In this document: positions 46,070 through 58,214 of the stretch, piece after piece
How the letters are laid out: the number at the start of each line of letters is the position of its first letter
How positions within the stretch are numbered: position 1 is the first letter of the stretch
NCBI GenBank assembly: GCA_030762175.1
Contig: CM060842.1
Coordinates: forward strand, 69,453,501 to 69,517,500
Direction: 5' to 3'
Length of the DNA stretch: 64,000 nt
From: Metallyticus violacea
Taxonomy: Eukaryota > Arthropoda > Insecta > Mantodea > Metallyticidae
Position numbers and translations under genes: made by a program
The notes under the pieces: generated by a model
Told to the model about the DNA's origin: nothing
The model's input: only the letters and a program-made list of their open reading frames with translations
Databases searched by the model: none

Positions 46070-47315
46070 CATTACTTCCCAATGACAATGATGTTTTGAA
46101 ATCTATCATAAGGTAGATAATTTAGATACAATAAGATGATCCTATAATCTAAAGTGGAAAAGGGGTGGTTCTAAGAGAAATAGCGTGACCAATCTGCTCT
46201 GCCCTATTCAAGTACAGCAGATGGCTTTGGAGAGAAGTAAAGGATAGAAGATTCTTAAACAGGTGAAACATGTGTTGCTACTTCATTGAGAGAACTTCAA
46301 AACGTGGAATGGGCTGCAGACAATTAAATTAACAGTGAAACCTTTGAGAAACTTGATTTCTGAAGTAGAGCTGTGTAATTATTGTTCTAATCTGTGAAAT
46401 GCTATAAATGACACTCCCATTTAATTTTGTTTGGGAATTCAGATGTGGCAATAACTATTTGTACTTCCTAGGGATTTATTAAGGACTAGTGAATAAACCA
46501 ATAGGGCATACCGAAGTGCGAACTGGAGTTTGCATTTCCAGCGCATTGGAGGGCCTAAACCTTCTTGCTCATCTACAAGCAAAGATGTTTTGTTTTATCC
46601 AGGCCTCTGATCTGCTTAACAGGAGGAGAGTAACGGAGATGAAAGCGATGAAGCAAGAAGGGCGGGCGTAATACAGTCTCGTATTAAACGTCCATGACAC
46701 CCCTCGAAGTGAAGAGAATGAAATGTGCCAGCACCTTCCTCTTCTCCAGATTTATGACATCAGCCCTGTACATTTTGAAGCCAGCATTCAGCACAGCTTT
46801 ACGTCACTTAACAATGCTCGCTATTGAATGCTGAAAGTCAATAAGGATAAAGGCATTATGAGATGCTTCCGCTTTCAAATTCCATTGCGCATTGCATCTC
46901 ATTTTGGATTTGAGCGTATTTTTCCACATCCCCCAGGGAATAGCACTTTTCATTTTTAGTTACATGATTGGATACAAGAATATGTTTGCTGCGCAGTTGA
47001 AATACAAATAAATTCTAATCACAAAATATATTTTATGCATGGTTCGTATACCGTACATGTTTAAATGTGTTACACAATTTGAAAGAGGAATAAATAATAC
47101 TGAGAACAACAAAATATTAATAGTAAAATAATTCAAATTCTTTTATGTTGTAGAACAGTATTTACAAATATATAAATGGAAATATACATTATTTATAATT
47201 ATACTAGTTATTGCGTTCTAACCAGCAAATAAATTGCTTCTAGCATTTGACTAGGAAAATGTTCATATATAACAAATTAGCGTAAATCGCAAACATATCC
47301 CAGCAATCGGTTTCT
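46070..47315. other. No gene seen
   Basis: A slightly less AT-rich stretch at 46490-46800 carries a 60-codon plus-strand frame without recognisable motif. The rest is AT-rich. Confidence 0.4.
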
Positions 47316-47322
47316 AATTGCC

Positions 47323-47990
47323 TTAAAGATTTCTGGGAACAGTGTTTTTCCCAGGAGTTCCCAGTGGATACATTCGGCCAGAATATGTATCCATATGTAT
47401 CCATTCCTCCTCTCGTTCACAAAATGGGCTGATTCTCTTATCAAAACTATCAGTTATTTTTTTACCCTTCCAACGTTCCAATCTAAACCAGGCCATTTCT
47501 GATCTCGGATACGCCTCTTTACCCAAGATTAATTTCATTTCATTTGATAGACTCAAGTAGACTTTAGTGTTACATTCAGCCTCTATTTCCTGCCTGCTGA
47601 TATCCTCTAGCCTTGTTTTAACCTTCTTCCACGCATTTTTGTTATTTTCATTGCCTCGTTGCCATATTGGACCCAGCCAATTTCTTTGAGTTTTCTTACC
47701 ACTTCTGCAGCCGGAACGTTGCGTTATATTTTTCATCTGGTATCTATAGCATTTAGCGCCAAGTGTTGACTGGTCTCCCTGCATTAGTCTAGCCAGTATT
47801 TCACCGTCCTTATTTTGCTCTTAATCGTGTCATCATTATAGCCCACCTCCCTTATGACCCCACTTGAAACTTGAACGTTCCTTTGGAGAGTCCGAGAATC
47901 CTTTTCCACTTAAATTGTATTTACATGTTCAACTCTCCCCCATCCCTATATTTCATTTCCATATAGCAGAATAGACATTGTACATTCTCA
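47323..47990 (-). pseudogene. LINE ORF2 C-terminal remnant
   Basis: From about 47990 the minus strand reads SILLYGNEI-GWGRVEHVN, matching the 'I-x-L-Y-G-A-E-x-W-G' motif that follows the reverse transcriptase in many insect LINEs. It continues to a 153-codon open frame (47784-47323) rich in Lys, Arg, Glu and Trp, with KNAWKKVKTRLEDISRQEIE and MAWFRLERWKGKKITDSF. The frame has no stop over 150 codons, making it the longest non-repetitive coding-like stretch in the window. It ends at 47323 with a stop. The reverse transcriptase core and endonuclease are missing, so the copy is 5'-truncated. Confidence 0.6.
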
Positions 47991-47994
47991 TAGC

Positions 47995-49555
47995 ATTGTA
48001 CACTCTCTAGTATATATTGGTATATCTAGAACACGAGTCAGAACACGTATTAACTCATTTAGATGACCTCGTGCTTTATAATTAATAACAGATAAGTGAT
48101 CATTACATATCCCACTCATATTAAAGGTTACTCCTCAATAACAAAAATTTAACATTTTGTGTTTCTTGTCCAGTGTAGTACCTTTTGGGTGGATGTGGTG
48201 ATGGAGAATATTTTAACTGGTGCGTTATAAGCAAAGGTAACTTGTATACAAATCCCAAGTATTTCCCCCAAGTTATAGAAAACTGTAAAGAACAGTTATG
48301 GAATTTAGTCCAAAGTAATAAGAGTGCTCTAAGCAGAAAACAACGAATAACATATTCATATTCCGGGTTACGAAACATTTCCAAATTTAAACTTTTATTG
48401 AGATAGGGTGGGTTTTCCGCTCTTTTCAGTTTTGCCCAAACCCACTTAGGGGAATGAAATCAAAAGAAAATGATCAATGTGAATCGCAGATTTTCCCCTG
48501 AAGCGCGAAAAATTAGAGCAGAGATCAATTCGTTCAAATTTTGTCTTTTTTTTTTTCTTTCTTTTTTCCTGGATCAAAATTACATCCACACTATATCTCG
48601 CCTAGATAACATGTTTTAGGAGATGAATATGCACGCTCTTTCTCCATTTTTTTTTTTTTTTTTACTTTGCGAGAATATTCAAATGGACAGCATGAGCTCT
48701 CAACGCAGAATTAAATCACCGTATCATGGACTGTCTTAAATTCCAGAGACCTCTTGTGTCTTCTGGGCTCGTAGTTCAATAGGTTGGCGAAGAATTTCCA
48801 CGTTGTCCTAAGGTCTGGAATATGCAATGGCTTTTAAACGATTCATACGTATAATTTCATTCAGGAGAACGTACAGATCAGGATGTCGGTCCAAAAATGA
48901 GAATGTGCTCCATCATGAACACACCACATACAGTGTATTCAATTTATTGGACTTTATCCCACAAAACTTTTAAATTATTCCTTATAATGCCACAGTATGA
49001 CGTTCCTGTCCACATTTCAAACAAAATAAAGGGATTATTAATGTGTAGTCATATGTTAATACTTAACTTTCCTTGGTATCTTCTTCCTCAAATTACTAGA
49101 GGATTTTAGATAGTGATTTTGTTAATATTGAATATTGTTAAAGTTGTGCATTCCTTTCTATGATAACTATGGCAGAAGACAGATGAATTTTGCTGTGAAA
49201 CCGCAACATAATATTAAATTGCAAACTACTAAAATACCTGTGACTTGTTTATTAGTCAATACATAAAAGAACTAAGTGAAAGTGTTCATATGTTTTATGG
49301 ACATTGTTGTTTTATTCTTATTTCTTATATCACATTCATATCAAAATCCTGCATATTTTTCACTAAAATGCCTCATTAAATCTTCCATTAATCAATACAA
49401 TTTCGTAAAATAATCAAAATCCTTAAATAAGCAATAGTTAATGTAAATTATCTTGTTTCTAAAAGTTTTATAATCACAGTACAGAAACAAAATCTAAAAT
49501 TAATCGCACAGATAAAAGAATGAGCCGGGTATAAGCAGATAAAAGTACATGGTCC
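47995..49555. other. No gene seen
   Basis: AT-rich DNA with T-rich tracts near 48541-48560 and 48648-48663. Confidence 0.5.
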
Positions 49556-49561
49556 AATATA

Positions 49562-50315
49562 CCGAGGGTTTCAAAAAAGGTAGACACACTTTCACAGTAG
49601 ATATCTATTTGATATATTTCAAAGTTGGAGCGAAAAACAATAGTAATGTGTAGTATGGTGCTATGTAAACAGACGTGACTCACATCGCGTTATGCTAGCG
49701 TTGATACAACAAAATGGAGCCAAGATTATCGTTTGAATAACGGAAAGCTATTTTGAAGTGGTATTGGAAAACCGAAAATGTTGTTGAAGTTCAAAGCCAA
49801 AGGAGATGTGTGTACAGAACAGAACCACCAACGCGAGTAACAATTGCACGCATTCGAGACAAATTTGAGACTCATGGTACCATATGCAATATTCACAAGG
49901 GCAGATCTCGCACAGCAACAACTCCTATGTTCTGAGCTATGGTTTTGGAAACTTTTGAGCACTCACCGCAGAAATTTACAAAGAAATGTGCACGTGAGAC
50001 TGGGATTAGCAGAACTAGCGTACGTCATATTATTAAAACATTAAAGTTGAAAGTTTTCATCCAAAAACTTTTGCATCTATTAAATGAAGAGGGCTCTGAA
50101 ACGACCTGTGCTGCAATCGCTGAGGACACTTTCGCAAACGTTGTTCAATCAGTAGTTCAGCGTACTCAGAAGTGTATTGATGCCGATGGTGGGCTTTTCG
50201 AGCAACTGTTGTAAGTGTAAAAGTCTTAAGATGATTAGTGTTCATCATTTTCTGTTTGTTATGTTAACACAATTTTCCCTTTGCTTGAGGTGTGTTTATA
50301 TTTTGGCACCCTCTG
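49562..50315 (+). mobile_element. Compact Tc1/mariner-superfamily element, catalytic core deleted
   Basis: The TIRs read ccgagggtttcaaaaaagg at the left end and cagagggtgccaaaatata at the right end reversed, with TA dinucleotides on both outer sides (49560-49561 and 50316-50317). The single plus-strand gene (49714-50214) keeps its N-terminal and C-terminal parts, yet the whole element is only 754 bp. It is a clean internal-deletion derivative able, in principle, to be moved by a complete relative's transposase. Confidence 0.8.
49714..50214 (+). pseudogene. HTH transposase gene with the DDE domain deleted in frame
   Basis: One frame runs from ATG 49714 to TAA 50212-50214, broken only by TAA at 49738 and TGA at 49936. 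It reads MEPRLSFE, then KWYWKTENVVEVQSQRRC and PPTRVTIARIRDKFETHGTI, the first helix-turn-helix of the DUF4817-like insect transposases. RSRTATTP, a linker, and then CARETGISRTSVRHIIKTL, the second helix-turn-helix, follow. Shortly after this the text jumps to EDTFANVVQSVVQRTQKCI and DADGGLFEQLL, the C-terminal end of the same protein family. The intervening ~170-200 residues with all three catalytic carboxylates are absent. The frame is preserved across the deletion. The product, if read through the two stops, would be a DNA-binding protein without catalysis. Confidence 0.75.
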
Positions 50316-50319
50316 TATA

Positions 50320-52115
50320 TTTATTTTAAAGTTTTGAGTCCTACAAATTTTATACGAGTAAATTTATTTTGCTGTTTTGTGTTTTAAGAATTTCATTGCG
50401 CACATACAAACCGCAAACAGGACGCATGCAATAATTGCGATACAACAAGTGGCTTACAGGCGTGACTTTTAAAGTGCTCCAGGTTCCTAGAAGCCAGCGT
50501 TTCCTGTCCACCCCCGCCCTCATGTATACAAGGCTTAACTTCATAATGCTAGCGGCACTTGGTGCGGTAGAGAGAGACAGAAAATAAAAACAGCAGTGGA
50601 AACCAAGTATAGAGGTGCCTCGGGAAAATTCCGATATGAGTTGTGGGTAGCGTGTCCAATTACATTCCCATTGTCGAGGACCACGCTTGAGTCCCCCCAG
50701 GAGGAACAGAAATTCTTCTTTTCCACTGACAACATATCGACATTTGCGTACCTTTCTCTTTAGCATTTAAACCGATAGCAGTTGTTCCATTCGTGTTTTG
50801 TTCACGACGCTCAAGCTATTAACGTAATAGTTCTTTCCCCATGTCTTGATAATGATCAGCGATGTGGATTGTATTTGACATTTACTTTCAATTGTCCTTT
50901 TCAAGAGCTCTCCAGCATTGTTCACTACCCATATGAAGCTTCTAATAATATAAGGAATTAAAGAAGTAAAAGAGTTTAGCTATGTCTGAATTCATTTGTA
51001 CTGAAAAAAAATATTAGCAATTGTTACGAAGCAGAGACAAAACTGGAAATTATAAGTGTACTAAAAGTGGAGCATTCTGTTCTAATAGCAAAGAGCTCGA
51101 TAGCAAATGTAAAAAGTTTCAAAAAGCGTTTACTATTCCGCTGTTTAATTTACTTAATTTACTTTCTTTACAAATAATAAAAATAAAAAAACAATACGAA
51201 ATGAGCATCTTTCCAGTCACACATACGGTTAATAAATATGAAAGATGATGGTATAAATGCTAGTAGTAACGCTCTCTACATAAATATACAAGCATTATTA
51301 CCGGGTCATCCAATTATCCAATGACCGATGCTGCAACTGGGATTGCGGCTTCCTACAAGACATTGCTCATTGTCAGTGGGCTACATTAGAGTCGGAGCTG
51401 ACCGGCGGGGCAACACAAGAGTCTAGTGATAGAAACACTAGAGCAACAATCTAATAAACTCGAATGCGCTTAATAAGTAATGTACTTTCATACATTCCTG
51501 GCATCTACTTATGAAATTACCCATTACGAAGGATGGGCAAAAAATTAACTGGTGCATAATAAACAAGGTAGCTTGACCCCCTTCATGCTATAAGTGATGT
51601 TTAGTTAGCCTATTAAATTTTTTATAAGTATCATAGCGCTTGCAGAAATTCATTCCTTCTAAGCTCTTGCTATTATCTGCAACAGCAATCCGTCTCGGAA
51701 CTTTTGGAGTATCCATTTTCTTTACTCATAAGGAAGTACCTTCAGCCTCTCTTCAAGCTCCGGCACTCATCAGGGATTGACGTAATGGCCTCATTGACTT
51801 TCCTTTAACGCTCGTTGAACAGGTTTTCTTTTGAAATCCCCTCTTTGATCGGCAGTTTACTCTCGGAAAAGACGTCTTTTGCAATTTCATCTTCGAAACG
51901 TATTGTAAAGTGTGTTAACAAATAGAGCTCTCGTTCAAAGCACACACCTTTTCTATTGACATGCTAAGTTTTAGCTTAACGGTCTATAACGTTATTACAC
52001 CATTATTTTTAATTTTCAAAATGTTTTGAAATGACAAAAGTATTTTTGTAGCGTGTAGTTTAATGCCTCATACTTCATTACACATTAATCATACAAACTG
52101 AATGTGATACGAACT
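50320..52115. other. No gene seen
   Basis: The interval 50450-50760 is less AT-rich and might be an unrecognised SINE-like repeat on the minus strand. A 75-codon frame at 51021 and everything else show no motif. Confidence 0.4.
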
Positions 52116-52433
52116 TCCCGAGTGAGTCTGTCCTGGTGATCTAGTGGTAACCATACTTGCCTCGTAAACTCAAGATCGCGGGTTCATTCCCTGCTAGGGT
52201 TGATGGATTTTTTCGGGGTTAAAAACTGTAAATGTGACTTCCTTCGAAAGGGAAGTAAAGCCATGAGTCCGGTATCGTACATTTACGGCACGAAAAAGAA
52301 CCCCAAGCCTGAAAGGAGACGCCTCTGAGCAAAATTTACCGGCCGTTTCATGTCCTAAATTGAATGGGACACTGATGACCTGAGATGTTAAAGAGCGTCC
52401 ATTAATAAAACAAATCAAAAAATCCCGAGTGAG
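52116..52433 (+). mobile_element. SINE-A copy with 11-bp target-site duplication
   Basis: The body 52127-52422 is flanked by the direct repeat tcccgagtgag (52116-52126 and 52423-52433). The A-box region reads tggtgatctagtggtaa and the B-box is damaged (ggttcattccc). The tail 'gagatgttaaagagcgtcc' with an A-rich end is intact. It is a second structurally complete insertion after 14190-14506, with more point changes. Confidence 0.9.
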
Positions 52434-52927
52434 GCTGGTAACTTTAATGCAGTGTGAATATTATCGCGGTCAGTTTTTGGTCGGAAATACTGGTAGTCAA
52501 ATCATAATATAAATGATGTGCAAGAGAGCCAAATACGATAGAAGAATTATGGATGTTACAGCAAGATGAAACACAATTAATGGGAGGAGCTGCAGTGACA
52601 AATGCGTACTTAATTGCTAACATGATAGGCAGATGAGGTCGCAGGCCACCTTTTACCTTCAGAAAGTATCGAATGAACAATCTTGATGGTGCAGAAGCAA
52701 ATACTCATATCCTACACATCCCAGATATGGGACTAGGGCTGTCCCGCCTGCTTTAGACTTCTATCTTTAAGAGTAATTCTATTTAGGTTGTGACGTAGGC
52801 GGTGATTGCTTTTGTGGCAATAATTAATTTCCAATCGGAATACATTCTCGCTCATATTCCGTATCACTTATTATTTCTTAAATATTTCTTAGTATGGAAA
52901 CGAACTCATTAGGTACCTAGAATGATG

Positions 52928-53138
52928 GCTTCCATCAAGCGAGACCGCCAACGGTCGCCTAGGCCATTAAGGCGCGGTCTCGTGAGGGGGAGGTCAGGGT
53001 TTACGAATCCCTGACTGAGGTTCTGGGCTGGAACGCTTCCATGCTTATATAAAAAGTTTTCCTCTCCCAATTTAGAATTTCATTTCATGTACATTAGTGT
53101 CCGCCACCTGTGATGTCTGTGCAGTAAAAACTAAAAAA
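52928..53138 (+). mobile_element. SINE-B copy, plus strand
   Basis: The tRNA-like head contains 'cattaaggcgcggtctcgtg' and 'cagggtttacgaatccctga', a T-arm-like inverted pair with one inserted base in the B-box. The tail 'ccgccacctgtgatgtctgt' with 'gcagtaaaaact' matches the copies at 44237-44503 and 3047-3116. Target duplications were not found. Confidence 0.65.
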
Positions 53139-53319
53139 GTGATGCGAGGACACATGGGAAAAGAAAGAAAATATCCATTAATGATATATGTATAGATATA
53201 TAAAATTACAAATATTACAATAATGAAGCAGTCCCTGCTTTACAGCATTTATAGAAAGAGCAACCAAGTACAATAAATGGCGGAGACATTTTACATCCAA
53301 GCAGAGTTAACATTTGAAT

Positions 53320-53625
53320 TCAGTTTTTTTCTGACATCGGAAGAGTTGAAAGAAAATATCCAGTGAAAAGTTGACTCAGTTTTAGAAGATAACTGACGTG
53401 TGTGAATGACAGTTTTCTATAATAAAGCCAGAAATGCGTGGATGTAGTAGGACAACATTTCCAAAAATCTCCTCTTATGAGGTAACGCTTATTTTCATTG
53501 TAATCGCAATAGCTTGAAATAGTTGAGCGAATATTACTACCGCTTCGCCGGGAGTCGCTGTTCTGATTACAGACAGGCGGGCAGCAAAACCCAGTATGTG
53601 CACCATTTAGTCCTTTCCAGCTCAA
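53320..53625 (-). repeat. Repeat family U2, copy 2
   Basis: Aligns in the same orientation with about 36940-37140: 'gaagat(g)aactga(t/c)gt', 'agaaa(c/t)(a/g)cgtggatgta', 'cgcttcgccgg' and 'ctg(a)ttctgatt/tctgattg'. Copy 1 continues into a transposase fragment, so this is probably another piece of that transposon family. No catalytic motif is visible here. Confidence 0.45.
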
Positions 53626-53629
53626 ATTT

Positions 53630-54640
53630 TATTTATAATATTTATTCCATTTTAATTGGTCTTTCTTGTGATCTTCTATCCGAAAGTGTACTATAAAACG
53701 AATTTTCAAAGGTAATCTACTACTATGCTCTTCATATAACAATTCTATATGTATTATTACTTTTTTCTGTTCAAGAAAATATTTTCAATTTTCTACGTTT
53801 TTCTTTTTATCCAACAAAGTAAACTGCGTCACTTGTTTATAAAATCTTACCTCAGCATTTCTACACACTTAACTAGCCTTCTTACCAAGTACAACACTCA
53901 GAGCCATAAGGAAGCAATGGCAGGGCTAAAAGTTTAATAAAGATTATTAATATTTCTGTCAGTAAAGCATGGATACGGCTATAAATCAATCTGTTCTCTC
54001 ACACATATAATATAATTGATTCTGCCTTTCGTATAAATACTCTCAAATAATTCATATCTATTTAATGCTGTTCTGGAAGATTGTTATTTTCATTTATTGG
54101 TTCTTTCCCGTGCATTGTTGTTATTTATGTTTTATTTAATGATATAAATTAATGTATTATATTTAAATTGTAAAGGCCATTTGATAATGCCTTAACGAGA
54201 TAAGCTAATATTGCCTATTTGAAAGTTGTTTTCATATGACGTAGTCTAAATGTTTATTATATTTTAACTTTCAATGTTTATATATATAAAGTTTGAATTG
54301 CCCTTGTAATTATTCTCTCCCATTGTTTATGTTATCAGATACTTTAATATAACAATAGATTGTCTATACAATCGTGCAAGATATACCGTTTCTAAATCAT
54401 ACTATGATTATAAAAATAGCTTGTGTTAAGATGTTAGCAGGCTGATTTCTTCCTAATTATCACAATTATTTCTTTCTCCTTTACAAAAATAAATTAATAA
54501 AATTCTAATAACTTATTTTCATCTGTCTCGGTTGTTTGTCTCCCACTCTGGCTTAATAATTGCAGTATCAAGAATAATGAGCCTTCGTACCTACATTAAT
54601 TCTATATTTATTTCATCTTTGTCAGCTGACTTTATTTTTG
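53630..54640. other. No gene seen; very AT-rich DNA
   Basis: Flanks the CATA array; no motif recognised. Confidence 0.5.
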
Positions 54641-54644
54641 AATG

Positions 54645-54950
54645 TACATACATACATACATACATACATACATACATACATACATACATACATACATACA
54701 TACATACATACATACATACATACATACATACATACATACATACATACATACATACATACATACATACATACATACATACATACATACATACATACATACA
54801 TACATACATACATACATACATACATACATACATACATACATACATACATACATACATACATACATACATACATACATACATACATACATACATACATACA
54901 TACATACATACATACATACATACATACATACATACATACATACATACATA
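54645..54950. repeat. (TACA)76 tetranucleotide array
   Basis: A 306-bp array of perfect TACA/CATA units without a visible interruption. It produces long Tyr-Ile-His-Thr and Met-Tyr-Val-Cys pseudo-proteins in all frames, which are not genes. Confidence 0.98.
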
Positions 54951-54954
54951 AGTT

Positions 54955-57220
54955 TTCCATTGATACGTAGTCCATTTTAATGCCATTCTTAACCAGCCAT
55001 TGTTTCTCTTCTTTGCGTGTACATAATTGCTTATAATCTTCTCTTCCTCCAAGTTATTGAGTTTACCTAAACGTTTATCTTATTCAATTCTATTCTGGCT
55101 ATTTAAGCAATAAGTAAAAGAAAATGAAATGTTTAGTTATATTCTGATACCTTACAATAGAATGCTGAATATATTTATAGTTAATAAAGTAACGGCGTCC
55201 AAATTAATTTTAGAATTTAGAATTTTCTGACGTTCTGCCCATTTTAAAGTTATCGACAAACTATTGAATTATATTTAGCTAAATGTTAGCATTAAACTGC
55301 CTTCTTACCTTTGAACTTGGGTTATAGCCTTATAATTGGGAGTGTAAGTGGGTTCAGTTTTATAGAGCGATTTTAAAAGCAGAAATTGACAATGTACTCA
55401 GAAGCCTCTTTGACATCAAAAGAAAGATGTAATGTCAGATGTTCAGAAAATAAATGTCGTAATGAAAAACAATGAAAGTTAATGTGATATTCCTATACTA
55501 ATGTGGAAATTCAGTTATTCTTTTGACATATAGGAAGTATATAGAAGAGCGTGGAAAATTAAATACTTACTCCTGAACCCCGTGATGTGAATTATTTACC
55601 ACCATTTTATTGATCTAACAGTAATTGCCGCTATGAACCGCCAGTTACATTCTGCCATCACTTCTGAATCAGTGCACGAACGACGTGAATTGCATATCGA
55701 AGATCATGGACTGTAGTCAAAGTTTGTGAATAAACATACAATAAAAGATAAGAGAAATATTGTTCTTTGTTAAAATATTTAGAAAAAAAATAACTTTTAC
55801 CTCACCCTATATTTATCAGATCGGACCACCCGAGCGTTGAAACATTAAATCATCTTAACGAAAACGGTCGGTGAGAAGAAGTAAAGTGTCAAAATATATG
55901 AATTACTGAAATACTTATAAACTCTGATGACTTTCCATAAATATAAAATGTAGAAGTTGAACAACCCTCAAATAAATGTTTGATAAATGATATATCAGTG
56001 TTATTGGTTGTTTCGTTTGAAATTGCCCGTTAGTACACAAGCGCGACACCTAGTTTAACATTCCGGTGAGCCATTCATCGAGTACTGTTACAGTCTATAT
56101 GCCATTTCATTATGTAAATATTATTTCACATGGTTATTTTATAAATAGCAAATCTGTACTCTGACATTAAGCAACATTCCAACGCAAATAGCTACCCGCA
56201 TATTTGTTATCGACTTATGCTGAATGCCACTGACAGGTTACAGCGGGTTCATCTGTAGAAGAAGGTGCAGTATTACAAGATTTTATCACAGTGCATTATG
56301 ACTGTAGCACTTTCGATTTTGTAATACATTAATCCAACAGAGGTTCAACCCACAGCTCCAAACGAATATCGAATGCAGCTGAAAAAGCTATTTATCTTCG
56401 AAAGTATCGCGCGCAAGAAGGAAATTTAGGCCAAATACAGAACATTTTTGAACAACTAGTTGTAAAAAAGAAGTCACATAAGGTAACTTTCTGCCTTATA
56501 GTTATAAATATACAGTACAGATTACAGTAAAATGCTCATGTGTTATATATAGCCTGTTTAGCATGGTACTAACGAATTCAGATTGTAGCAGTTCTGCAAA
56601 TGGAATTCGTCTTAGAATGCAAAAACTTAGCATACGAGTTTTCAACCATTTTATTCTAAAAAGCGATACACTTAAACACATAAAAGTGATGTACCCATGT
56701 TAAATATGCTTCTCTTCTCTGTATCGTCAAAGGAAAACTAGATCTCGAAGAGGTAACTAAATAAGGCATTTCCGATTCCGAAACATTTCGCTTCGCTTGT
56801 GTATAAGCTGAGTCATGGGATGTGGAAATTAATGCAAAATCTATTTTATATTACGAAAGTATACTATGAACAAAATGGTAGTTAATCGAGAAGTTGCTCC
56901 GCAGCCAATGTATAGCAGAGATTTCGCTATGGAAACGAATTCTGGTGGCAGCATCGCGCGCCGAGCGTATAGTTATTGTGTTTACTTAACCATCAGGACA
57001 AGTACATACTCCAAAGGCCAAACCTAAGTAGTGGTGGGCGGATTACCTGCTAAAAAAGGTTTCCAAGAAAGAAAGGTATGTCAGAACTGTAGGAGTACCA
57101 ACTTTTTCCTGTGCGGTGCACATCACCCCAGTGCGCAGGAACCTGTCGATGACCCGTTAGCTCTATAATGTTATCTTATGTTCAAAATTATGACATTGTA
57201 ATTTTCAATAATATAAATGA
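54955..57220. other. No gene seen
   Basis: AT-rich DNA. The interval 57000-57220 is less AT-rich and may be the 5' part of repeat U1. Confidence 0.4.
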
Positions 57221-57224
57221 TAAC

Positions 57225-57600
57225 TAAATTAAATTACATGAAATATTAAAATAAGTTTGTTTCACGATTCACGTTTAATTTTTTGTACCTATATAAACTC
57301 AATCCCTTGGCACATTTTTTGAGCATATACATCACTCTTAAAATTAATTCTTAAAGCTTCAATGAATTTTTAACCATCGCTTTCTCTATGATCCTAGTAA
57401 GATACCCCGCCGTTCCGCTCAGTTAGCAATTGAAAACCGTTAAAAATTGAGTGTTACCAACCTATAATGTAATCTGTTAAGGGAGTTGAAGAACTAGTTT
57501 CAAAAAGAATAAGTGAGTAAGTGAGTAAGTGATATTTTCTGTTAAAGTGAAATAATTGCATTGTTTTCATATCACGACAATAAACTAAAAATGGCAAATT
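57225..57600. repeat. Unclassified dispersed repeat (family U1), copy 2
   Basis: Same-strand partner of 8890-9265, with the identical 16-mer at 57391-57406 and several further collinear blocks. It carries a small GTAA/GAGTAA triplication near 57512-57530 not seen in copy 1. Confidence 0.55.
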
Positions 57601-58019
57601 ACTATATTTTAATATAGTAATGTAGAAACTACATGAAAGAAGACGCTTGTGCAAGGCATGCTGTCTTAGATCGTATTACTGATGATCGGTATCTACCCTA
57701 GACAGCGCACTAACTCAAACAAAGGAATGTTGCAATTCGTCAATAAAATTTAACTCTTAGGGACCAACACAGGATCAGCCTTAATGGACGTTTCACCCTG
57801 TGCAGCAAATAAGGTCTGGAGCGATAGCACAATTTTGTGATTTATGCATAACTACTTCAACTTTTTAACTAATATATTATTAATTTATTATTTTATGCTG
57901 ATTTGTAGTTTTAAATTATTATTATAAACTATGCATCAAGAGTTATATTTACACAATGTAAAAATGTGAGACATAATACAATTTAAATAATATTTTTGAT
58001 TCACCTACATTCTCTAGTT

Positions 58020-58212
58020 GATTTAATTTGGTTTATTTACGGATGCTCTTTAACATCTCAGGTCATCAGCATCTTTGTCAATTCAGAGCATGAAACGGCT
58101 GATATATTTTGCTCCAAGACCTCGGGGTTTTTACGTGCCGTAAATCTATGATACGGAACACACGGCTTTAATTATTTCCCGAAGGAAACTATACTTAATA
58201 TTTAGGATTTTT
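58020..58212 (-). mobile_element. SINE-A copy, 5'-truncated, minus strand
   Basis: Tail 'ggatgctctttaacatctca' and body to the 'ttaggatttttat' segment match the family. The tRNA-like head is missing. Confidence 0.75.
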
Positions 58213-58214
58213 AT

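Noticed and set aside
50350..50766. 138-codon minus-strand frame in a less AT-rich interval
   Set aside because: No domain recognised. The interval looks repeat-like, but neither a tRNA head nor a second copy could be demonstrated.
54532..55052. Several 100-150 codon frames on both strands
   Set aside because: They are translations of the TACA microsatellite (Tyr-Ile-His-Thr and Met-Tyr-Val-Cys runs), not genes.
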